Source: Lasiodiplodia sp. COLG20 (lineage: Eukaryota; Ascomycota; Dothideomycetes; Botryosphaeriales; Botryosphaeriaceae). Taken from it: 64,000 nucleotides of DNA. Every line of letters begins with the position of its first letter. Within the stretch, counting starts at the first letter, position 1. Positions 46,816 through 57,520 of this stretch are shown here, in pieces. The notes beneath the pieces were generated by a model that was not told the DNA's origin, did no database searches, and saw only the letters and a program-made list of their open reading frames with translations. The stretch covers positions 4,774,001-4,838,000 of the forward strand of contig VNWV01000002.1 in the NCBI GenBank assembly GCA_009801085.1, given 5' to 3'. The position numbers were made by a program, and so were the translations under genes.

Positions 46816-49800
46816 AATCCGTCACCGAGGACTCTCACACCCGCAACCTCCTCTTCCCCGACGCCCAGGCCCTATACCAGTCCGACTCGCAACAATCCTT
46901 CCCCCAGCTGTTCTCCAGCGGCAGCCCCGCCGGCGGCGCTTCCAACGATGGCGCCCAGGCTGGCATTGACCTCGATCAACACCGCGACTTCCGGATTATA
47001 ATCGCCCAAGATGAGGCCGGTGCGATGCCACGAACCGTTCTCTTCGACTCGAAGCCAGGCCCCGGGAGCGCAGACTCGCCGTCGGCCGCTTCCGAGCGGA
47101 GAGGGAGCCGTATGTTTGGTCCAGGCGGAGGCATTGGTGGGCCCATGTCGCCGGGTCAGGCGCCGGGGGCAGCCTCTGCCTTCACGCCTGGCCATGGCAG
47201 GAGATCCTCGCTCGCCGCCCAGGGCTCGGTGCCCCAATCGCCGACCGTCAGTGCGTTCCAGCGCGCCCGTACACGAGGAGCATCGATATCGAACATGCAG
47301 ACGTTTGAGGAGAGCGCCCAAAATGCCAGGTCGCGAGAGTCGGAAGAAATAGTGAGGACGTGCTTGGATTGTATGTTTGGTTCGGCGCCAATGGCATATC
47401 GTGGCCCAAGCAACAAGCTGCACATCATCCCAATGGAACCGCGAGCTGCTGAAAGGAACGTTACGAGCCCTCCGCTTCACGAGGGATTCAGTTCTCTAGG
47501 AAGATCGCCGAGCCGGAGAAGCAGATTGGCGACGTCATACACCGCCTCGAACATCCCACCTGAGCCCTCACCATCCACGGCGGAAACCTCGCAAAAAGAA
47601 GTCCGCCGGCGAACCATCCTCATCACCCGGCTCTTCTCTGTCTCTCCGCCGGACGAAGTTGAAATGCCGGATTCTTCAACATCAAATTCTACTACCCCTA
47701 CTCCTGGGAGTTCGATAGGCAAGGGCAGCAGCAGTTTCCCTTTTCCGCACATGACCTCCAGCGGTTCTTCGCAATATTCCGGGAGGAGAAGTACGAGGCC
47801 GTGCAGAACGCCCATGTACGCGATTGGCATCATTCTCCATCTCCCGGTTTCACCACCACCTCCCCGTTCCGCTTCTCATAGGGCAGGTTCGAAGTCCCAT
47901 GGTGGTCAAGAATCTCTTGGTTCCTCCTTTGACTCAGATCGCCGTGCCGGTTGGGCATTTGTGGACGCCACGTTTGGCGTGGATTCGCTGCTCTCGCTAG
48001 CCGGCAACAGCGATGTTGATGACCGGGTTGATGTCATTGGACAGCACTGGGACGTCATCGTTCGAACGCTGACCAGCCTTCAATTCCTCGTTCAGGACAA
48101 GATCATGGGCCTGTTCAAAGCCGCTGAACAGGCAACCCCGCAGTCGCAGCCCCCGAGCCGTACTCATGGATCTACCAGAAGCTCGCACCGAGAACCAATC
48201 ATGCCCCCCCGTCGTATGCTTAAGCTGCAGCCGTTTGCACTGTTGTTTGACCCAGATGTCAAAGCTGCTGTTGACGTAGCTGCTGATCGGGTGGTCCGCG
48301 GAATGAAGGTCCCCCGGGTCATCACTGGTCAAGGTAGATGGGGTGTTTGGCGTGAAGAAGCCCGATGGCTTGGACGCTGGGCTGGTGGAAGAGAGCAAAA
48401 TTTCTTCCTCTTCAACCTGCTCACCGCATTCTTGGGTACGCACACGGAGTGGCTGAACATCCTTGGACCGAAATCTTATCGAACCAAGTATCGGGAGCAA
48501 CAGCGCAACATTGCCGGCGAAGACATCACGATCGCAAACCGGACCATCATAATATCAGCGGATAAGATGGCTGCAAGACGCCTGATCTTCCTACTGTCCA
48601 ATTTCCTTCCAGCTTCTAGCCATGGCCTTTTGGAAGGAGCATCCCCGATGCGCCCCAGCACTTCAACATCGCTACGAGGGTATTCCCAGTCGCCCCCGAA
48701 TACATCGGGAATGGCGAGGCAGCAATCCCTGAGGCGCACAATCAACCGAAAGGGGCACAAGAGCTATCCAAACATGAGCGCCCTGAATGGTGCGAAGGGC
48801 AGCAATCCTGACTTGCCCGAAGATAAGGCAGAGGAGAAGGAGGAAAAACGACCCCCATCCAGGTCTGCACCTCACTCGAGGCGACCGTCTCAAGTCCATT
48901 CCATCAGGTCGATAAACGCCACTGGTCTCGCGATTCCATCCATGGTCGAGGACCCAGCAATTCGTAAGGGAAGCACGACTACCACCTCCACCGTTACCCC
49001 TGAAACAGCGGTTCCTGTCGCCCACTTCGCTGTTCATCGCCACAACTCAGGTTCAACATCTTCCAATGAGGCACGTCCACCGAGCAGTGGCAGCCTCGCC
49101 TCAGTCAACCTGAGACATACCTTGCACCGTACTGGAAGCAGCACTGCCAGTGCCGGCACTGATACTTCGAGCAGAAAGTGGGGCAGCTTCATGAGTTTCT
49201 GGAACGGCAGTGGACGCCGCGAATCCTCGACTGATCACAGCGACATCTTGCAGTCTACTGACGACGGCGTTGGCATGGGAGGATTCGGCTATCGACGAAC
49301 CCACAATCATTCCGCAAGCAAGCTTGAGCACATGGTCCAAGAGCTTCAAGTCGATGACTTCGACCAAGCAGACTCGGAGGATTATGAAGCAGCTGCCAAT
49401 GTGGAGCACAGTCCTATGTCTCCTGGTGCACCGCACAGCGCGGCGCGCGCCATCCCTGCTCGCTCTAAGCATCTTGATTCTCCGTTGAAGCTTTCGGTCA
49501 ACGAGAACGACGGTGTCATTGACGTAGACATTGCTCTTCCCGGCTTCGGCTCGCCAGTTCAATCTCCACTTCTTCCCGGTCTCGGCAATTCTGTGGGTAG
49601 TCTTGAAGGCTCGACGTTCGGGCCGTCCTTCTGCTCGTCGGCTATATCATTGGAGAGCTCACCTCCGGTCAATGTCGCTGGCTGGCTTGCACGCTACCAC
49701 CAGGACTTCGCCCTCCAAGGTGTCCAACCGTATTCGGAGCTAGAGAATGACGTGCGGAAGTCAATGAGTGCTGAGCCCACTCCTGTTGGTGCTGTTTCAA

Positions 49801-50729
49801 CTCCAAGCATGGAAGGTGGCCCGCAGGAAAAGTGGGTGCACGTTTGCACTGCACTCATTGCTGATGCAAGGACGTTTACGATCAAAAGGCTCCGCCTCGA
49901 GCGTAAGGTTCGGTTGATTCCTATTCCGAGTCAGCCAGCCATCACTCCCGGCATTACTGCGCAGACGCCTGGTCCGCAAAGCTTACCGAAGAGTCAGTAT
50001 GGCAACCCATACACTAATGGGTCGACTCTGATGCCAGCGGTTCCCATGACGGAATTACGTCTTGAAGAGAAGTTTCTGGAAGAAACGGTCATGGATCTTG
50101 ACGAGACACTGGCCGATGCTTTGGAAAAAGGAATCTCGTCTAGCGGTGTTAGCACCCCTGCTCTCACCTCAAGCACAGCTTCGATCCAGCCCGCAACTGC
50201 TACCCCAACCCAGCGCACCTCTCAAATCCAGGACAAAAACCACACGCCGCAGAGGAAGTCTCGTCTTCAGGAGCAAGACGAAGACGAAGACATCAGCCCA
50301 AAGAAGCAACTGCCTGCGCCATCATCTGTCGCCACCTCTACCACGGTCTCCACTACCGCGTCGGCATCCTCTTCTCGCTCTTCCTCCCGCCGCGGCCGCA
50401 ACAATGGCGGTCGCCATAACAACCAACAAGAGCAGAGCGATGCTGCGAGCACCATCACATCGCTCGAAACGCTGCCGCCGCGCGGCAACCAGGAATGCAA
50501 ATCCCTCGTCCTCGGCGCGCTCGACCAAATCGTGCGCAGCGTCGCAGCGGAGCGCACTGGCAACTTCATGCCTTCGCGGGCTGGGAAAGAAGACACGTCG
50601 GCAAATCGCACCCCGAAGCAGAGCAAGCGCCGTGCCACCAAGAGCTCGGTTGCGGAGAGCTTGCACAAGGAGAGCACGCTGCGCGAGGGCATCAGGAGGT
50701 GGTTGGCACAGGTCGAAGATGGGAATTGA
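46743..50729 (+). CDS. folliculin-interacting protein / Lst4 homologue
   Basis: A single exon of 1328 residues. The start MLGQLLHSFNPSRRG leads to EDSHTRNLLFPDAQALYQ, the conserved N-terminus of fungal FNIP-like proteins. FNIP domain strands follow: HRDFRIIIAQDE...PRTVLFDS, then EEIVRTCLDCMFGSAPMAYRG, RRRTILITRLFSV and YAIGIILHLPV. The middle part matches the DENN-like region (WGVWREEARWLGRWAGGREQNFFLFNLLTAFLGTH in part). The C-terminal strand WVHVCTALIADARTFTIKRL resembles the FNIP C-terminal block. Long Ser/Thr-rich insertions separate these. Lst4-Lst7 is a GAP for Gtr2 that activates TORC1 at the vacuole. IML1 is the upstream neighbour on the same strand. Confidence 0.85.
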   Translation: MLGQLLHSFNPSRRGTPRQSSNLIESVTEDSHTRNLLFPDAQALYQSDSQQSFPQLFSSGSPAGGASNDGAQAGIDLDQHRDFRIIIAQDEAGAMPRTVLFDSKPGPGSADSPSAASERRGSRMFGPGGGIGGPMSPGQAPGAASAFTPGHGRRSSLAAQGSVPQSPTVSAFQRARTRGASISNMQTFEESAQNARSRESEEIVRTCLDCMFGSAPMAYRGPSNKLHIIPMEPRAAERNVTSPPLHEGFSSLGRSPSRRSRLATSYTASNIPPEPSPSTAETSQKEVRRRTILITRLFSVSPPDEVEMPDSSTSNSTTPTPGSSIGKGSSSFPFPHMTSSGSSQYSGRRSTRPCRTPMYAIGIILHLPVSPPPPRSASHRAGSKSHGGQESLGSSFDSDRRAGWAFVDATFGVDSLLSLAGNSDVDDRVDVIGQHWDVIVRTLTSLQFLVQDKIMGLFKAAEQATPQSQPPSRTHGSTRSSHREPIMPPRRMLKLQPFALLFDPDVKAAVDVAADRVVRGMKVPRVITGQGRWGVWREEARWLGRWAGGREQNFFLFNLLTAFLGTHTEWLNILGPKSYRTKYREQQRNIAGEDITIANRTIIISADKMAARRLIFLLSNFLPASSHGLLEGASPMRPSTSTSLRGYSQSPPNTSGMARQQSLRRTINRKGHKSYPNMSALNGAKGSNPDLPEDKAEEKEEKRPPSRSAPHSRRPSQVHSIRSINATGLAIPSMVEDPAIRKGSTTTTSTVTPETAVPVAHFAVHRHNSGSTSSNEARPPSSGSLASVNLRHTLHRTGSSTASAGTDTSSRKWGSFMSFWNGSGRRESSTDHSDILQSTDDGVGMGGFGYRRTHNHSASKLEHMVQELQVDDFDQADSEDYEAAANVEHSPMSPGAPHSAARAIPARSKHLDSPLKLSVNENDGVIDVDIALPGFGSPVQSPLLPGLGNSVGSLEGSTFGPSFCSSAISLESSPPVNVAGWLARYHQDFALQGVQPYSELENDVRKSMSAEPTPVGAVSTPSMEGGPQEKWVHVCTALIADARTFTIKRLRLERKVRLIPIPSQPAITPGITAQTPGPQSLPKSQYGNPYTNGSTLMPAVPMTELRLEEKFLEETVMDLDETLADALEKGISSSGVSTPALTSSTASIQPATATPTQRTSQIQDKNHTPQRKSRLQEQDEDEDISPKKQLPAPSSVATSTTVSTTASASSSRSSSRRGRNNGGRHNNQQEQSDAASTITSLETLPPRGNQECKSLVLGALDQIVRSVAAERTGNFMPSRAGKEDTSANRTPKQSKRRATKSSVAESLHKESTLREGIRRWLAQVEDGN

Positions 50730-51778
50730 TGATGATGAACAGAAGATTGGCTTTGGGACGGTCTTGTGGCAAGACCGTCTGTGTACTACTATGACTTTTT
50801 GCTCTTCTTCTTCTGATTCCTCCCGCTCCCTTTCTTCTTCTTCCTTTCACTATACACTGTGTTTTTATGTACGAAATTTGGCTGGCGGGCTTTGCGGGAC
50901 CGCTGCTGCGTTTAAGCGGGCGTAGGGATCATTTTATTCCTTAGATTCTCTCTTTTTCTCATTTTCCTCCCCTTCCCATGGCAGGTTGCTGTGGGAGAAG
51001 GGAGGTTTATGTGATTGCCTTTTTGTACCTCACTTGGTTGGTAATGCTGCTTCTTTCGTTTTATTACATATCATTTGGGCTTGGGCATTTACATCATCAG
51101 ATACTCCCATGAGTTTTCATACTCTTAACCCTTACTAGCATAGATTTGGGTGGGCCTTTTTCTCTCTTCTTAGCTTGGGATATTTAGGGGGTGGTGATGG
51201 CAATGGAAAAGATGATCAAACGGATGGGACGAAAGGGTGGGATTCTGATAGCGATGGAGTACGGGTTTAGTTGGGCTTGTGGGAGGTGGGGGAGTGTATC
51301 GAATGTTTTGAGTGGGTTGATATGATATGGAATGGATGTGATGATTATTGGTTCAATTCGTTCGCTTCTGCGTGTTGTATGTGTCTGCATGTGTTGCTGC
51401 ATTTGCTCGATTACTTGCATTACATTTCGATCGCGCGCATGGTTCGACGTACGACACACGTGGCTCGCAAGCCCTCGAATCGAACAATTTCTGGGAATGT
51501 AAATCAGTCGGACTGAGATCCGAGGGAAGGGTTGAAAGGATATACAGGCAAAATATGGTGGTTAATGGTGTTGTTGTCCCCCCTCCTTCCCCTCTCTCTC
51601 CTCGTCTCGAGGGTTTAGGCGCATAGCGGGTATAACAAACCACCATTCGACTACAAATTCAAGTCCCCTTTTTGGATATTTGAGGCACTCAAAAAACACA
51701 ACAATATATATACTTCTCCACACCCATTCCGGATTCATTTTCCATTTACTACTCTTTTTTTTATCACATGCCACAGCC
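50730..51778. other. intergenic, start of the catabolic cluster
   Basis: 1.05 kb. A TC-rich stretch follows the LST4-like stop. The right end is the promoter of the rhamnose-dehydrogenase-like gene with a TATA-like box. No gene seen. Confidence 0.55.
51705..51712 (+). promoter_or_regulatory. TATA-like box
   Basis: TATATATA 67 bp before the ATG at 51779, within an A/C-rich then T-rich leader. Its position is reasonable for an inducible fungal gene with a short leader. Confidence 0.45.
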
Positions 51779-52666
51779 ATGGTTCTCCTACCAGCTTGCA
51801 ACCTCCTCCGCGGCAAGACGGCCATCGTCACCGGCGGCGTCACGGGCATTGGCCGCGCCATCACGCTCGCCTACTTGCGGCAGGGCGCCAACGTGGTCGT
51901 CGGCCATCTGGGGCTCAAGAGCGATGAAGGGCATAAGGACAGTCTGGTGGAAGAGGCGGGGAGATTGAAGGAGCACGTTTCCACTGGTAGTGCTGCTGCT
52001 GCTACCGTTGGCGAGCTGGTCACGCTGGCGGGGGACGTTGCGGAGCCGGAGACGGGAGAGAGGCTGGTGAAGAAGGCGGTGGAGAGGTGGGGTGGGTTGG
52101 ACGTGTGCGTTGCGAATGCGGGCGTGTTCAAGCCGAGGGGGTTTTTGGAGTGAGTAGTACAAGACGATGTATCTCTCTTCTTTTACTGACAATATTATCC
52201 CAGGATCAACCAGGACCTCTACCAGCAGTCGATGCGGGTCAACGTCGACGGCACCTTCCACACGTGCCAGGCGGCGGCGCGGCAGATGGTGGCGCAGGGC
52301 GGCGGCGGCAGCATCATCGCCACGTCGTCGGTCAGCGCGCTGGTGGGTGGTGGCATGCAGGTGCACTACACGCCGACCAAGGCGGCCGTGCTGTCGATGA
52401 TGCAGAGCATGGCCATCGCGCTGGGCAAGCACAAGATTCGGTGCAACGCGTTGTTGCCGGGCACCATCGACACGCAGCTGGCCGACCACGACATGAAGAA
52501 CCCGGAGAAGAAGGCGTACTTGGAGAAGCGCGTGCCGCTGGGCAGGGTGGGCCGCCCCGAGGAGATGGCTGGCCCGGCAGTGTTTTTGGCGTGCGAGGAC
52601 TTCAGCAGCTATGTGAACGGGTCTGGGTTGCTTGCGGATGGAGGCATGTTTGTGAATTTGCAGTGA
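51779..52666 (+). CDS. SDR, L-rhamnose-1-dehydrogenase-like
   Basis: Exons 51779..52149 and 52204..52666 with a 54-bp intron (GTGAGT...CCCAG), 277 residues, starting in good context (CAGCCATGG). Classical short-chain dehydrogenase motifs are present: TGGVTGIG for NAD(P), CVANAGV, the catalytic Ser in SSVSALVGG and YTPTK. The C-terminal half (IRCNALLPGTI, PLGRVGRPEEMAGPAVFLA, YVNGSGLLADGGMFVNLQ) strongly recalls the yeast and fungal L-rhamnose-1-dehydrogenases of the non-phosphorylated rhamnose pathway. The reaction would be rhamnose to rhamnono-lactone. The lactonase, dehydratase and HpcH-type aldolase genes of that pathway are not in the window. A related sugar such as fucose is equally possible. 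Confidence 0.85.
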
Positions 52667-52819
52667 TGGTGGAGAGAAGAGAGAAATAAATGCAGGCGCC
52701 GGGAATACACCCGGCGAAGCGCCGCCGCCGCGGCGTGCGCCAGCCGGCTTTTGGACTCCCGAATCGCGTCACCCAACAACACCGTGTCGGTCACCACAGT
52801 CAGGACCTTCGCCCCCATC

Positions 52820-54762
52820 ATGACTGACACCGCCGCAGAGCGCCGAGCTCGCCGAGCCCGCACCCGCAAGCCGCGTGGCCGAGGTCTGAGGACCCGTACA
52901 GGCTGGTGAGCACTGAATTTTGCCTGAAGAAGACGTGACTCGCCCGAATCTGATCTTCGTCCACCTGCAGCATCACCTGTCGAAAGCGCCACGTTAAGTG
53001 CGACGAGGGTACTCCTGTCTGCGGCCCTTGCGCCAAAAGAGGCCATGAGTGTATATATGGAGAGCCCACTCCCGCCCGTCCTCGATTGGAACGCCCGTCC
53101 TCTGTTCCCGTCGAAGAAGAGGCCGACAAACTCCCAGCCCAGTCTCCTCCAGAAGCGCCGCCTGAAGACAGTTGCTATGACATTACCATTCCTGAAATCC
53201 CCCAGCCTGATCTAGACGAAGCGAGCAGCTTTCAGGCTGCTGCTACTAGTGGCGAATCGCCCGGCAGCTCGGTCGGTTCTCGACCGGCAGTTAGCACTGC
53301 TACCGCTGGCTGGTTCGGCTTGCTGCTCGATGATGCTGCCCTTGACTTGGAGAGCAGCGCCGCTTCTCTCCTAGACCCTGAGCTGCTGCTCGGTCATGGC
53401 CCGGATTCTATTTCACAGCACCTGCCACTCCTCTCTCCATCTCAGCAAAACACCATTACCGAGCACAGCCTGTGGCAATGCTCCGAGCGTATCCAGCTCT
53501 CGGCTAACGAGTGCCTGCTCTTTGAAAACTTTGTTCGGCGACTTGGTCGGTGGCTTGACCTGTTCGATCAGGAAGATCATTTCTCCACCCTCGTGCCTCG
53601 GCTTGCCGTAAGTCTCGTGGCCTACTGCTGTGCTGTCGCCGTTTTGCTCACGGATTGCCGCTGTAGATGTATAATACTGGCCTTATGAATGCCATCTTGG
53701 CTCTGTCTGTCCGGCACATTTCGTTAAATCCGCACGTCGCACCGGATATATGCCATGAAAGAGCAGATGCGCTCAAGTACTACTACGAAACGCTCCATTA
53801 CTTGCACAAAGCAATGCAGTTCGACAGCTTCAAAACTAGTCTGGAGCTGCTAGCAACCTCACTCATCGTCTCCACCTACGAGATGCTTGACGGTTCACGC
53901 CGAGACTGGGAACGCCACTTGAAGGGCGTTTTCTGGATCCAACGCTCCCAGAATATCCACGGAGACTCCGGAGGACTGAAGCAAGCCAACTGGTGGGCTT
54001 GGCTATGCCAGGACGTCTGGGCTGCCTTTCGAGAGAAGCGCAAAGTATTCAGCTTCTGGAAGCACCCCAGGACCTTCGACCAGCTCAACGAACACGAGCT
54101 CGCTTGCCGTGCCGTCTTCATCTTCGCCAAGGCCGTCAACTACTGTTCTAAAGAAGAGACGGAGGCGGACAAGGATTCCATTCAGGGGAGGATCGCGAGA
54201 GCCGACGCGTTGACCAGGATGCTGGATGAGTGGCAGGGCTTGCTTACCGTCAAATTCTCTCCGTTGCCCATCGCGAGGGGTTCTGAGTCTGAGGTTTTCC
54301 CGCCTATTTGGATACATCCTTCCTGTTTTGGTAGAGACCCTCGACACCGACGACTGGTTCGACGTTGTGCTGATCTTGCTTGTAGCCGTGGCTGTGCAAC
54401 TGACCAATGCTGCCCGTATATTGATAAATCTCCATCGACCGTTTCTTGGAGGGCTAAACGAATACGTACAAAAGCAGAAAGAGATGACGAAATGTGCCGA
54501 AACCATCTGTGGTATCGCAAGACCCTTAACTGATGATGCCGCCTCATTCATGTCATCTCAATGTCTTTATATCGGTATGGAGACTTCCTTACCCCGCAAA
54601 TCTCTCGTCCCAACGCTAACGAAACCCTCAGCTGGATTAGTCGTACAAGATGCAAAGCAACAGGAGGTCATTCTCAACCTTATCAACGAATGCCGCCGTC
54701 GCACTGGCTGGCCGATCAAGCCACTAGGAGACGAACTTCAAGCTCTCTGGAGAAATCCTTGA
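52820..54762 (+). CDS. Zn2Cys6 transcription factor, probable cluster regulator
   Basis: Five exons: 52820..52905, 52971..53607, 53667..54330, 54386..54574 and 54632..54762, introns 65, 59, 55 and 57 bp, 568 residues. The first junction falls inside the zinc cluster, which after joining reads C-x2-C-x6-C-x6-C-x2-C-x6-C (TRTGCITCRKRHVKCDE and CGPCAKRGHEC), preceded by an Arg-rich stretch. A fungal-specific TF domain follows (TGLMNAILALSVRHISL, LATSLIVSTYEMLDGS, VQLTNAARILINLHRP), of the Pro1/ARCA-like type. It starts 154 bp after the dehydrogenase stop on the same strand, and the aldolase gene converges 20 bp away, so local regulation is likely but inferred. The last intron is stop-free and a multiple of three. 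Confidence 0.88.
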
Positions 54763-54781
54763 TCTACTATTACTAAATTCT

Positions 54782-55763
54782 CTATGCCTTCCCGGCCGAG
54801 CCACAATGCCTCATCCATTCCGCAGTGAGCGAAATCACCTTTTCCGTACCTTGCTCCATCAAAACGGTCTGCGGAACCTTGCCCGCCGTAGCCGCCAGAT
54901 GATCGAGGTAGTCGTCCAGCACCAGCTTGTTGACGTTGATCTTTGAGACTCCCGCGGCAACAAGTTGCTGCACCAACTCGGGCTTGAAGCCGTTGGTGCC
55001 GTGCAACGCTATCCGAACCTTGCCCTTCACTGCATCTACCAGGGAGTTCATTCTGCACGGAATCAAGGTCAGCAATCATTTCCCTTCTTCCGCACCAGAC
55101 AGAGCACGTGACAGGCTCGGTTTCTGGTGCCTTTCTCCCGCTTTCCCCCCCGCAAACTTCGACTCACCTCTGAAAATCCAGCTGCGGGCCGGCGGGACCG
55201 TACTCGCCATGAATATTCCCTATGGCCGGCGCGAGCACATCGACGCCGGTAGCAACGAAATCATGCGCCTCTTCAACCGTCGTCTTGCTGCCCTCGAGGC
55301 CCTCGGTGTCCATGACGCCGTCCTCACCACCCTCGATCCGCCCCGGCTCGGCCTCGGTCGCGATCTTGCGCGCGTGGCAGTACGCCACCAGCTCGCGCGT
55401 CTTGGCCAGGTTCTCTTCCTTTTCGTGGTGCGACATGTCGACCATGATGCTGTCGAACGGCAGCGTGTCGGCCGCGTGCCGGATCAGCGCCTCGTCCTGC
55501 GCGTGGTCCAGGTGGATCGAGATGGGCACCGTCGCGTGGTGCTTGATCGCGTCGGCGGCCGCTCGGATTAGGAGGCCGTCGGACCAGGTGATGGCCCACG
55601 GGAAGAATTGGAGGATCAAGGGCGAGCGGGTTTGGTTGGCGGCTCGGATTAGGCCGAGGATTTGCTCGATGTTGTAGGCGATGGCGGCGAGGACGCCGTA
55701 GTTGCCCGCCTCGGCGGCGCGGAGGATTTGGAGGTGTGGGTTGGTGTCTTTCCAGGATGCCAT
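54782..55763 (-). CDS. class II (zinc) aldolase, GatY/KbaY-like
   Basis: Exons 55168..55763 and 54782..55052 with a 115-bp intron (GTGAGT...GTGCAG), 288 residues. Class II fructose/tagatose-bisphosphate aldolase fold. The catalytic Asp and first Zn His are in SIHLDHAQD, followed by EAEPGRIEGGEDG, the second Zn His in AIGNIHGEYG and the third in IALHGTNGF. The phosphate-binding loops differ from bacterial GatY/KbaY: TNG replaces the usual GSG/ASD after the third His, and INVNK has Lys where the N-x-x-T motif has Thr. Zinc chemistry should be intact, but the substrate may not be a ketose bisphosphate. It is divergent from the second SDR and convergent with the regulator (20 bp between stops). 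Confidence 0.87.
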
Positions 55764-56337
55764 GGCTTTTTGGCTTTTTTTTTTTTTTTTTAATGTGATT
55801 GACAGGGAGTTGGAGACTTGAAAGGACGGGAAAGACTTGAGGATGATGAGGAAGACTTAAGAGAAATCAAGACGTGGTGGTGGAAAGGAGAGAGGTCGTC
55901 GGGGTTTTGTTTGAAGAGAGCAATTATGGGACCTCGACACGAGTTGGAGTCGTTTCGCCATGACTGAGCTCTGGTTTTTATCACGAGATGTCTACGGCGC
56001 CCTCCCCACGCAAAAGTATACACTAAGTGCGGGGCGGGACTGGTGAGGGATGAAGGTGTGGGGCGAGATCGGAATCGCCCGCAGCGCCATTGGCAGGCGA
56101 CGGGGTGCGCGTGCCCCGTGCCGGAGGCCTGCTCCCTCGTTACGAGGCACCTGGCCCTCCAACCATCCAACCTCCGCATCATCAGCCACGCTCTCCAGGT
56201 TGTGGGGCACCCCGCATTATGAAGCGCTGTATATTTATTTGGTATTCTCCAGGATGGAGTGCACGAGTGATAAGATTGCATTCCACCTGTTTTCAGTCTC
56301 ATCATCACCCACGTGCTGTTGAAATATCCACGCCGCC
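55764..56337. promoter_or_regulatory. shared divergent promoter, aldolase and second SDR
   Basis: 574 bp between divergent starts. Next to the aldolase start is a T17 run (55775..55791), read as A17 only 11 nt before its ATG. A TATA-like TATATTTA lies at 56230..56237, about 100 bp before the SDR ATG. CreA-type SYGGRG matches occur at 56004, 56029, 56058, 56172 and 56202 (either strand), somewhat above the two or so expected by chance. Confidence 0.5.
55775..55791 (-). repeat. A17 homopolymer before the aldolase start
   Basis: Seventeen A residues on the aldolase sense strand, followed by GCCAAAAAGCC and then the ATG. It could be a poly(dA:dT) nucleosome-excluding element or part of an A-rich leader. 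Confidence 0.8.
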
Positions 56338-57520
56338 ATGTCTGCCGCTACCAAACCCGAGACTAAGATACAACTAGCCGGCAAGGTTATTGCAAGTGAG
56401 TCTTGACCAATGAATTATCACCACCATCCATCACTAGCATCATCACCACCACCACCATTCCAAACTTTCACCCACACCCCCCATTTACTTACAACCTTCC
56501 TTTAACACCACCACCCAAAAAATAGTCACCGGCGCCCACCGCGGCATCGGCCTCGGCATCGCCGAGAGCTGCCTGGACAACGGCGCCGCTCGCGTCTACT
56601 CGCTCGACATCGCCGACGCCCCCGGCGACGAGTTCGCCGCCCTGGCCAAGCGCTACCCGGACCGCCTCTTCGCCGTCCAGGCCGACGTGACCAAGGAGTC
56701 CACCGTCACCGAGGCCGTTGATCGCATCGTCGCCGAGGCCGGCGCCCTGCACGGCATGGTCGTGAACGCCGGCCGCACCAAGCACAAGGCTGCGCTCGAC
56801 TTCACCGAGGAGGAGATCATGGGGCTGTTTTCGATTAATGTGAGTTATTTTTTTTTTTTTTTTGAGGGGTGGTGGAGGTGGGGCGTTGCAGAAGAGCGCG
56901 GGAATATTGGAGGATGATATGCGGAATTTCTTCAAGAGTGAGATTGTGATTAACTGACTCCCGCAACAACAGCTTTTCGGAGCCTTCTACTGCGCCAGAG
57001 TCGCCGCCCGCACCTTCATCAAGCTCGGCATCAAGGGCTCCATCGTCTTCACCGCATCCATGGCCTCCTACCGTCCCAACAAGGTAAATAATCACCCTCA
57101 TCCCCCTCCCCCTCCAAACCCTCTCCCGACTGACTCCTCCAAAGCGCGTCCCCTCCGCCCCCTACGGCGCCACCAAGGCCGGCGTGCGCAACATGACGCA
57201 CACGCTGGCCATGGAGTGGGCCAAGCACGGCATCCGCGTCAACTCGGTGTCCCCCGGCCTCGTCAACACGGCCATGACCTACTGGGTGCCCCAGCAGCCC
57301 GACTGGGACAAGCAGCTCGAGTACTACGGCGGCATGCCGCGCCTGGCCGAGGTACAGGAGCTCGGCGGCGCCTACGTGTATTTGCTCAGTGATGCTGCGA
57401 GTTACACGACGAGTATCGATATCCCGGTTAATGGCGTTATTGGGAGTGAGTTTTTGCCCCCAAACCCTCTGTGTTGTTTGTGTGTGATGGTGGCTGACGT
57501 GTTTCTGTGTAGTTTGTTAA
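56338..57520 (+). CDS. SDR, sorbose reductase / polyol dehydrogenase-like
   Basis: Five exons: 56338..56395, 56526..56839, 56973..57083, 57145..57445 and 57513..57520, the last holding only the final residues and stop. Introns are 130, 133, 61 and 67 bp, 263 residues. Motifs: TGAHRGIGLG, VVNAGR, the Ser in FTASMASYRP and YGATKAG. The tail PRLAEVQELGGAYVYLLSDA and DIPVNGVIGIC is typical of fungal SDRs related to sorbose reductase and mannitol/arabinitol dehydrogenase. It probably interconverts a ketose and a polyol with NAD(P)H. The second intron carries a T16 run. It is divergent from the aldolase across a shared promoter. Confidence 0.85.

Noticed and set aside
55764..56337. CreA-binding promoter inferred from several SYGGRG matches
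   Set aside because: The motif is degenerate and about two matches are expected by chance in this length. Five is suggestive only.
51779..57520. Canonical L-rhamnose catabolic cluster
   Set aside because: Only the dehydrogenase resembles the pathway. Lactonase, L-rhamnonate dehydratase and HpcH-type aldolase genes are missing, so the specific pathway name is not justified.
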